Of a DNA stretch of 12,043 nucleotides, positions 7,233 through 12,043 are shown piece after piece. Numbering within the stretch: position 1 is the first letter of the stretch; every line of letters begins with the position of its first letter. This stretch comes from Ruminococcaceae bacterium UBA5397. Lineage in GTDB: Bacteria; Bacillota; Clostridia; Oscillospirales; Acutalibacteraceae. The notes under the pieces were generated by a model that saw only the letters and a program-made list of their open reading frames with translations, did not search any database and was not told where the DNA came from. The stretch spans positions 9,577 to 21,619 of the forward strand of contig DHOF01000120.1 in assembly GCA_002411615.1 (NCBI GenBank), given 5' to 3'. The position numbers and the translations under genes are program-made.

Positions 7233-8002
7233 GTGAACCTTATACCCATGGTGAGATGCAGGCTTATACAATCGCTCGCCTCATCAAAAAAGATCAAGTC
7301 GTGATTGTTGGTACAGGTTTGCCTTTGGTCGGAGCAATTCTTGCCAAAAAGCGTCTTCAGCCAACCTGCCGTTTAATTGTTGAAAGCGGACTCATGGATT
7401 TTAATCCAAAGGAAATTCCCCGCAGTGTCAGTGATAACCGCTCAATGGCACACTGTGCTGTGGTATGTCCTCCCATTCGTTATCTTGGCTATCAGGCAAA
7501 TGCACTTTTAAATCACAAGGATCACCTGATTGGTTTTATCGGAGGTGCGGCCGTCGATATTTATGGCAACGTCTCCGCAACTTCCATTGGAGACTACCAT
7601 CACCCGAAAGTTCGTTTTCCGGGCTCCGGAGGCGCAAATGGAATCGCCTCTTTTGTCAATACTGTAATTGTCATGCCGCACGAAAAACGGCGTTTTGTAA
7701 ATGAAATGCCCTATATCACAAGCCCCGGATGGCTTGACGGCCCTGATGGGCGCAAAAAAGCCGGACTTCCTGCAGATCGCGGACCTCAAATCGTTGTTTC
7801 TAATTTAGGCGTTATGAAATTTGATGAAAAAACAAAAAAGATGTATCTCTGGGGCTATTATCCTTTTACCTCTCCGGAAGAAATTGCGGAAAACACCGGA
7901 TTTTCAATGGACCTGTCCCAAGCAAAAGTTCTTCCGGAACCAGACGAGGATACCGTTCGTTTTCTGCGTGAAAAGATCGATCCGGACCATCTTTATCTTT
8001 AA
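7229..8002 (+). CDS. Family I CoA-transferase, subunit B
   Basis: This 257-residue protein is the catalytic partner of the preceding gene. VESGLMDF places a Glu (E52) at the position where family I enzymes form the glutamyl-CoA thioester. The glycine-rich PGSGGANGIAS (131-141) is the loop that shapes the oxyanion site. Conservation of E52 argues for a true transferase rather than an IpdB-like hydrolase, in which that Glu is lost (recalled family knowledge). The start codon overlaps the subunit A stop in an ATGA junction behind a GAGGAGGAG site, indicating coupled translation in equal amounts. Placed directly before a 2-oxoacid oxidoreductase, it may transfer CoA from the acyl-CoA that enzyme makes to an incoming acid, or release the product acid (inference). 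Confidence 0.88.
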   Translation: MSEPYTHGEMQAYTIARLIKKDQVVIVGTGLPLVGAILAKKRLQPTCRLIVESGLMDFNPKEIPRSVSDNRSMAHCAVVCPPIRYLGYQANALLNHKDHLIGFIGGAAVDIYGNVSATSIGDYHHPKVRFPGSGGANGIASFVNTVIVMPHEKRRFVNEMPYITSPGWLDGPDGRKKAGLPADRGPQIVVSNLGVMKFDEKTKKMYLWGYYPFTSPEEIAENTGFSMDLSQAKVLPEPDEDTVRFLREKIDPDHLYL

Positions 8003-8033
8003 CCATAAACTAAACAGATATGGAGGAATTCCT

Positions 8034-8231
8034 ATGAAAAAAGAAATCAGCATTTTTATTAATGAAAGACTTTGCAAGCAATGTGGAATCTGTTCCGCAT
8101 TGTGCCCCAAAAAGGTTTTTACACAAGAAATCGGCCATCCTCCGGTCATCACAAATTTAGAAGACTGCATTGGATGTGCACTATGCCAGATGCGGTGCCC
8201 TGATTTTGCGATTGAAGTGGAGGTAAAATAA
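8034..8231 (+). CDS. korD: 2[4Fe-4S] ferredoxin, likely delta subunit of the 2-oxoacid oxidoreductase
   Basis: This small 65-residue protein has two CxxCxxCxxxCP clusters: C14/C17/C20/C24 and C45/C48/C51/C55, enough for two [4Fe-4S] centres. It carries electrons between the catalytic beta subunit and free ferredoxin. It lies 3 bases before the alpha-subunit gene, the usual place for KorD/VorD-type subunits. I chose ATG 8034 because a GGAGG box ends 7 bases before it and the protein begins as the family does. A longer in-frame reading from 7821 would overlap the CoA-transferase gene and add unrelated sequence. Confidence 0.9.
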   Translation: MKKEISIFINERLCKQCGICSALCPKKVFTQEIGHPPVITNLEDCIGCALCQMRCPDFAIEVEVK

Positions 8232-8234
8232 GCC

Positions 8235-9377
8235 ATGCGAAAAACCGTTAAAAAATTTATCGAAGGCAACGTCGCCATGGTAGAAGGCGCCATCGCTGCC
8301 GGCGCTCGTTTTTATGCAGGCTATCCGATCTCTCCCAGCTCTGAAATTGCGGAAACCGCTTCTAAAGAGCTGCCAAAACACGGCGGAATGTATGTTCAAA
8401 TGGAAGATGAACTCAGCTCTATGGCAACCCTACTAGGCGCTTCTCTCGCAGGTAAAAAATCATTCACCGCAACCAGCGGCCCCGGCTTCTCTTTGATGCA
8501 GGAAAACTTAGGGCTTGGAGTGATGTCTGAGATTCCGGCCGTTATTTATGATGTTCAACGCTGTGGCCCTTCCACAGGCGCCGCAACGAAACCTGCACAG
8601 GGAGATCTCATGCAGGCACGTTGGGGAACGCACGGCGATCACGGAATTATCGCTTTGAGTCCTTCTTCTGCGCAGGATTGTTTTGATCTTTCCATTACCG
8701 CATTTAATCTCTCTGAAAAATATCGCACTCCTGTCGTTTTTCTTGCCGATGAAGTAATTGGTCATTTGCGCGAAACTGTTGTTATTCGGCAGCCGGATCC
8801 TTCTGAGATCATCAACCGCCGGCAGCCGGATCCCGATACAAAGCCTGAAAATTTTCGTCCCTACGACTTTTCCGGAAACACACCCGCACCCATGCCTTTT
8901 ATCGGCGATAAAAAATTTTTAATGCGCACAACCGGTTCCACACATAACGAAAAAGGTGCTTTTTGTCCGACGCCGGATAATATTAACCGTGTAACTAATT
9001 ACCTAACAAACAAAATTGAAAAGAATGCCGATGCTATTGTAATAACCCGAGAATATCATCTGGAAGATGCCGATGAAGTTATTATCACTTTCGGATGCTG
9101 TGTACGCAGCGCCATGACTGCTGTTGATCGTCTGCGCCAAAAAGGAATAAAAGCGGGTCTTCTGCAGCTGGTCACTATCTGGCCCATGGCAGAAAAGAAA
9201 ATCCGCTCCGTTCTCTCTTCCGTACATAGAGTTATCATTCCGGAAATGAACCTGGGACAGCTTGCAAATGAAATCCGTAAATTTAATGATTACGGTTGTA
9301 AAATCATACAGGTCAACCGCAATGACGGCATTCTTATCACGCCACAGCAAATTATTGATGGATTGGAGGCTAAATAA
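8235..9377 (+). CDS. korA: 2-oxoacid:ferredoxin oxidoreductase, alpha subunit (KorA/VorB type)
   Basis: This 380-residue protein is the pyrimidine-binding half of the TPP enzyme that converts a 2-oxoacid and CoA to acyl-CoA, CO2 and reduced ferredoxin. Diagnostic segments are EGNVAMVEGAIAAG (10-23), YAGYPISPSSEIAE (27-40), QMEDEL with E57 as the likely TPP-activating Glu, ATSGPGFSLMQENLGL (79-94) and QRCGPSTGAATKPAQGDL. A C-terminal transketolase-like domain follows (about 255-375). The order ferredoxin-alpha-beta-gamma fits four-subunit enzymes of the 2-oxoglutarate and branched-chain 2-oxoacid types, and the true substrate may be neither. The start is ATG, 3 bases after the ferredoxin stop, with GGAGG in the end of that gene. 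The symbol is by family resemblance. Confidence 0.92.
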   Translation: MRKTVKKFIEGNVAMVEGAIAAGARFYAGYPISPSSEIAETASKELPKHGGMYVQMEDELSSMATLLGASLAGKKSFTATSGPGFSLMQENLGLGVMSEIPAVIYDVQRCGPSTGAATKPAQGDLMQARWGTHGDHGIIALSPSSAQDCFDLSITAFNLSEKYRTPVVFLADEVIGHLRETVVIRQPDPSEIINRRQPDPDTKPENFRPYDFSGNTPAPMPFIGDKKFLMRTTGSTHNEKGAFCPTPDNINRVTNYLTNKIEKNADAIVITREYHLEDADEVIITFGCCVRSAMTAVDRLRQKGIKAGLLQLVTIWPMAEKKIRSVLSSVHRVIIPEMNLGQLANEIRKFNDYGCKIIQVNRNDGILITPQQIIDGLEAK

Positions 9378-9378
9378 A

Positions 9379-10194
9379 ATGGCTACTTATAAAGATTATA
9401 TGCTTTTTGATAAGCTTCCACAAACCTGGTGTGCTGGCTGCGGAGAAGGAATTGCACTGCAATCCATTGCCGCGGTACTTGCTTCTACCGGATATGATAA
9501 ACACGATATTGCGCTGGTCAGCGGCATCGGATGTTTTGGCAGAGTTGATGATTACCTTGACCTCAACTGCATGCATGTCACCCATGGCCGCGCACTGCCG
9601 GCAGCTACTGGAATTGCACTTGCCAATCCAAATCTCCATGTACTTGTCACGATGGGAGACGGTGACGGCGTAACCATCGGCGGGAATCATCTAATTCATT
9701 GTGCCCGCCGCAATATCAATCTGACGGCAATCATTGCAAATAACTACAATTATGGGCAGACCGGCGGCCAGTATTCCGCTACAACACCAACCGGAAGTAT
9801 CACCTCGACTTCCCCTTATGGGCACGTAGAACCCCCGATGGATATTTGCAAACTGGCCGCGGCAGCAGGCGGAACCTATGTTGCCCGGGCCACCTCTTAC
9901 AATCCGGTACAGATGCGCAAGCTGATTAAAGACGGAATCTACCATAAAGGGTTTTCTCTGATTGAAATTATGGTAGCTTGCCCCACGCACTACGGCCGCT
10001 ACAACAAGCAAGGAGAAGCTGCCCGCATGATGAAACTGATGAACGAACAAAGTATCACTCCTGAAGAAGCTTCCCATATGACGGAAGAAGAACTCAGCAA
10101 CAAAATCGTTGTGGGGTGCCTTGTCAATAAAGAGCGTGACGATTATTATACAAAATATCATAAAATTATTGAAGAAGAGAGAGAGGAGGCGTAA
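9379..10194 (+). CDS. korB: 2-oxoacid:ferredoxin oxidoreductase, beta subunit (TPP binding)
   Basis: This 271-residue subunit binds the TPP diphosphate and Mg through GDGD (93-96) and the following NNYNYGQTGGQ segment (121-131). Four cysteines, C18 and C21 in WCAGC, C52 in GIGC and C201 in VACPTHYG, fit the ligands of the single [4Fe-4S] cluster next to TPP. HGRALPAATGIALA (69-82) is also typical. I chose ATG 9379 because it directly follows the alpha-subunit stop and has a GGAGG box 9 bases upstream. A longer in-frame reading from 9262 lies wholly inside the alpha gene and is not family-like. The pyrophosphate-domain signature clearly separates it from pyruvate decarboxylases. Substrate type is open. 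Confidence 0.93.
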   Translation: MATYKDYMLFDKLPQTWCAGCGEGIALQSIAAVLASTGYDKHDIALVSGIGCFGRVDDYLDLNCMHVTHGRALPAATGIALANPNLHVLVTMGDGDGVTIGGNHLIHCARRNINLTAIIANNYNYGQTGGQYSATTPTGSITSTSPYGHVEPPMDICKLAAAAGGTYVARATSYNPVQMRKLIKDGIYHKGFSLIEIMVACPTHYGRYNKQGEAARMMKLMNEQSITPEEASHMTEEELSNKIVVGCLVNKERDDYYTKYHKIIEEEREEA

Positions 10195-10198
10195 AATA

Positions 10199-10726
10199 AT
10201 GAAAAAAGAAATTGTTTTAAGCGGTGTCGGCGGGCAGGGCCTGATCTCCACGGGCGAAATCATCGGTCAAGCAGCCTCTATTTTTGAAGGATTGAACGCC
10301 ACAATGACCGCTTCTTATGGATCGGAAACAAGAGGGACTTTCACGAAAACAGATGTCATCGTTAGTGATAAACAAATTGGTTACCCAAATGTGGAGGTTC
10401 CGGATTTAATTTTATGTCTTGCACAGGTCGCCTACGATAAATACCTTCCCTTATTTCGCGACGATACGCTGATTGTATATGATACCGACGAAGTTAAAAA
10501 AGCAGATTTTTCCAAAGGGCAGCACATCGGCTATCCATTTCGCTCGATGGGAATTGAACTCGGCAATATTCAGACTGCAAATACAATCGCGCTGGGCGTT
10601 ATGATGAAGCATACCGGGCTCTTGACAAAAGAAAACATCCTTTCTGCGATTGCTTCTCGATTTGCAGGGAAAGAAAAAGCAATCGCAATGAACAGCAAAG
10701 CGCTGGAAAAAGGATTCGAATTATAA
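10199..10726 (+). CDS. korC: 2-oxoacid:ferredoxin oxidoreductase, gamma subunit
   Basis: This 175-residue protein is the gamma subunit that completes the oxidoreductase and helps bind CoA. It begins EIVLSGVGGQGLISTGEIIGQAA, with the GVGGQG loop at 9-14, and continues through TASYGSETRGTFTKTDVIVSD (42-62), both hallmark segments. The chosen ATG at 10199 follows the beta-subunit stop by 4 bases and has an AGGAGG box 9 bases upstream; an in-frame start at 10109 would sit inside the beta gene. With the ferredoxin, alpha and beta genes this makes a complete four-subunit set, apparently all functional. Confidence 0.92.
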   Translation: MKKEIVLSGVGGQGLISTGEIIGQAASIFEGLNATMTASYGSETRGTFTKTDVIVSDKQIGYPNVEVPDLILCLAQVAYDKYLPLFRDDTLIVYDTDEVKKADFSKGQHIGYPFRSMGIELGNIQTANTIALGVMMKHTGLLTKENILSAIASRFAGKEKAIAMNSKALEKGFEL

Positions 10727-10751
10727 TCTTTCCCGAAAGCGAGGGATCTTT

Positions 10752-11576
10752 GTGGAAAATGAATTTCAAATCTCCAAATACGAGCGTGACAAAAATCCGC
10801 ATGCACATTTTCATGAAACTTATGAGATCCTGATTCCGCTCAGCAATCAAGGAACCTTTTTTGTGCAGGAAAACGGCTACCAACTTTGCTTCGGCACCAT
10901 TTTCATTCTCCATGAATATGTAATTCACCGCTGCTTTTGCACGGGAAACAAATCTTACGCACGCTATGCAATTCATTTTCCGCGACGAATTTTAGAAGAA
11001 ATGTCTACTTCCCGTACCAATCTTTCCGCTCTTTTCGAAAGTGCTCCGCTAGTTCTGCGAGTACATGACGACGCGCTTGCCAATTTGCTTGGAATTCTCT
11101 GCAATCTGATCAAACCCGATTCCGACGATTTCGGTGACGACGTAGAGCGTGCACTCTCCTTTCGCAAATTTCTCCTCATGCTTGCAAAAGTGATTGCAGA
11201 GGAAGAGCCGCTTTCTCCTCCTCTGCCAAAATCAGACCCGCGTGTTGATAAAGTTCTACAATATATCCATACAAATTATTCTCGCCCTATTTCTCTGGAA
11301 ACCCTCTCAAAAGAGTTTTATGTCAGTAAATCAAGACTCAGTCAGCAGTTTCGAAAATCCACCGGCTTTTCCATTGGGGATTATATTATTACCTATCGGA
11401 TTCGACGTGCCTGCGTCCTACTTCGTCAAGGAATGAAAATTCAAAACATCAGTAAAGCTGTGGGCTTTCAAAATGATACTCATTTTATCCGTACTTTTAA
11501 GAAACGAATGGGAATGTGCCCCAGCGACTTTGAAAAGCAAGTCCTTGTAGGATCTGCCCCAAATATTCTTTTTTAA
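10752..11576 (+). CDS. AraC family transcriptional regulator
   Basis: This 274-residue protein has an N-terminal cupin-like sensor half (about 15-80: HAHFHETYEILIPLSNQGTFFV, then FGTIFILHEYVIHR) and a C-terminal pair of AraC helix-turn-helix motifs (about 163-262), with SLETLSKEFYVSKSRLSQQFRKSTG as the first and IQNISKAVGFQNDTHFIRTFKKRMGMCPSDF as the second. It starts with GTG at 10752, supported by GAGGG 6 bases upstream. It lies 25 bases after the gamma-subunit gene with no terminator between, so it is probably the last gene of the operon and may control it by feedback (inference). The ligand is unknown, presumably a pathway intermediate. This would be a second regulator for the locus beside the PAS-HTH protein. 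Confidence 0.9.
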   Translation: MENEFQISKYERDKNPHAHFHETYEILIPLSNQGTFFVQENGYQLCFGTIFILHEYVIHRCFCTGNKSYARYAIHFPRRILEEMSTSRTNLSALFESAPLVLRVHDDALANLLGILCNLIKPDSDDFGDDVERALSFRKFLLMLAKVIAEEEPLSPPLPKSDPRVDKVLQYIHTNYSRPISLETLSKEFYVSKSRLSQQFRKSTGFSIGDYIITYRIRRACVLLRQGMKIQNISKAVGFQNDTHFIRTFKKRMGMCPSDFEKQVLVGSAPNILF

Positions 11577-11637
11577 TGACCGATCTTTTTTGTTGAGGTG
11601 TTTTTGAGCTTAAAATTTGAATCATAAGACCAATTAC

Positions 11638-11685
11638 AAAAAGGGCTTCGAGAAGAAAAAATTCTTTTCGAAGCCCTTTCTTTTT
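11638..11685 (+). terminator. Bidirectional intrinsic terminator between convergent genes
   Basis: Two 18-base arms (11640-11657 and 11662-11679) pair with one G-T wobble around an AAAA loop. CTTTTTG follows on the plus strand and a matching A5 tract (11638-11642) gives TTTTT on the minus strand. It therefore can end both the AraC-containing operon and the dehydrogenase gene arriving from the right. Confidence 0.88.
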
Positions 11686-11709
11686 GTTTCGAAGGTGCAA
11701 TTTCGAAAC
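11686..11709. repeat. Short inverted repeat beside the terminator
   Basis: The arms GTTTCGAA (11686-11693) and TTCGAAAC (11702-11709) are perfect complements around an 8-base loop. It directly follows the bidirectional terminator and lies 28 bases past the dehydrogenase stop codon. It may be an accessory hairpin in the 3' end of that transcript, or chance. Confidence 0.4.
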
Positions 11710-11737
11710 AACAGGGAGAAAAATGAGATATTAGAAT

Positions 11738-12043
11738 TTAGGAAGCGGCTGTCTCGTTTTCACGCTGAGGCGCCGGGAACGGAATTGTATGTGTTTTTCC
11801 AGAACCGGATGGATAATACGGAAGTTGTTCGTCAAAACACTTTTTCCCATTCTCATACCATGCAACTAAATGTTGAATGGTATCGCGCGCTTTCGCGGCT
11901 ACGGCCAGATCGGAGTTGAAAGCTTGATGGGGCTGCACATAAATATTGTCCGAGCGTTCTAAAGCACGCTTTACAATTTCTGTAGCAGCCAAACAGTTTG
12001 GATTATCGGTCTCTGCCACATGATTCAGACTCTTTGAAAAAGC
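11738..12043 (-). CDS. D-isomer-specific 2-hydroxyacid dehydrogenase, C-terminal part
   Basis: This is the last ~101 residues of a gene whose 5' end is beyond the right edge. The frame stays open to the edge, so the GTG at 12019 is not a real start. Visible segments are NHVAETDNPNCLAATEIVKRAL, then NIYVQPHQAFNSDLAVAAKARDTI, where the His of QPHQAFN matches the catalytic His of NAD-dependent D-2-hydroxyacid dehydrogenases such as D-lactate or phosphoglycerate dehydrogenase. The NAD domain is mostly missing, so the substrate cannot be judged. It is convergent with the AraC-containing operon and separated from it by a bidirectional terminator, so it is probably an independent unit. It could make or remove a 2-oxoacid of use to the oxidoreductase, but that is only inference. 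Confidence 0.7.
   Translation of the reverse strand, partial: AFSKSLNHVAETDNPNCLAATEIVKRALERSDNIYVQPHQAFNSDLAVAAKARDTIQHLVAWYENGKKCFDEQLPYYPSGSGKTHTIPFPAPQRENETAAS

Noticed and set aside
7821..8033. Longer N-terminus for the ferredoxin gene
   Set aside because: It overlaps the CoA-transferase B gene, has no ribosome site and adds a Lys/Arg-rich stretch unlike ferredoxins; ATG 8034 has a strong GGAGG site.
9003..9350. Minus-strand reading frames over the alpha-subunit gene
   Set aside because: No ribosome site, no domain and complete overlap with a well-supported gene.
9262..9378. Upstream start for the beta subunit
   Set aside because: It lies inside the alpha-subunit gene, and the ATG at 9379 with its GGAGG site gives the usual family N-terminus.
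10109..10198. Upstream start for the gamma subunit
   Set aside because: It lies inside the beta-subunit gene; ATG 10199 follows an AGGAGG site and matches the family N-terminus.
10727..10751. Possible terminator between the gamma-subunit and AraC genes
   Set aside because: Only very short complementary segments (CTTTC/GAAAG) with no stable loop or T tract.

Overview
The window looks like a low-to-mid GC Firmicute, most likely a strictly anaerobic clostridial species. This rests on strong purine-rich ribosome binding sites, TTGACA/TATAAT-type promoters, a ferredoxin-linked 2-oxoacid oxidoreductase and an AbgT carrier. I can see no RNA genes, insertion sequences, CRISPR arrays or phage genes. 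The gene order looks intact.

Layout: (1) Positions 1-4800, minus strand, hold a five-gene catabolic-looking operon. In transcription order it has an AbgT-family transporter, an enolase-superfamily (MR/MLE) enzyme, an amidohydrolase-fold protein without canonical metal ligands, a second amidohydrolase with a full metal-ligand set, and a RidA-family protein cut by the left edge. (2) Positions 4801-5236 are non-coding: promoter and leader of that operon, plus the terminator of the next gene. (3) Positions 5237-5923, minus strand, encode a YheO/DauR-type PAS-HTH regulator. (4) Positions 5924-6236 are a divergent control region with a good promoter on each strand. (5) Positions 6237-11576, plus strand, hold a seven-gene operon: both subunits of a family I CoA-transferase, a 2[4Fe-4S] ferredoxin, the alpha, beta and gamma subunits of a 2-oxoacid:ferredoxin oxidoreductase, and an AraC-type regulator. 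(6) A convergent terminator at 11638-11685 separates this from the 3' end of a D-2-hydroxyacid dehydrogenase gene on the minus strand, which runs off the right edge.

Working model (inference): AbgT imports an organic acid, perhaps an amidated or acylated amino acid. The enolase-superfamily and amidohydrolase enzymes convert it, RidA clears a reactive enamine or imine, and a 2-oxoacid results. The ferredoxin oxidoreductase decarboxylates that 2-oxoacid to an acyl-CoA with reduced ferredoxin, and the CoA-transferase passes the CoA to another acid. The substrate cannot be read from the sequence. I do not recognise this gene combination as a named pathway, so it is the main candidate for an undescribed system here.
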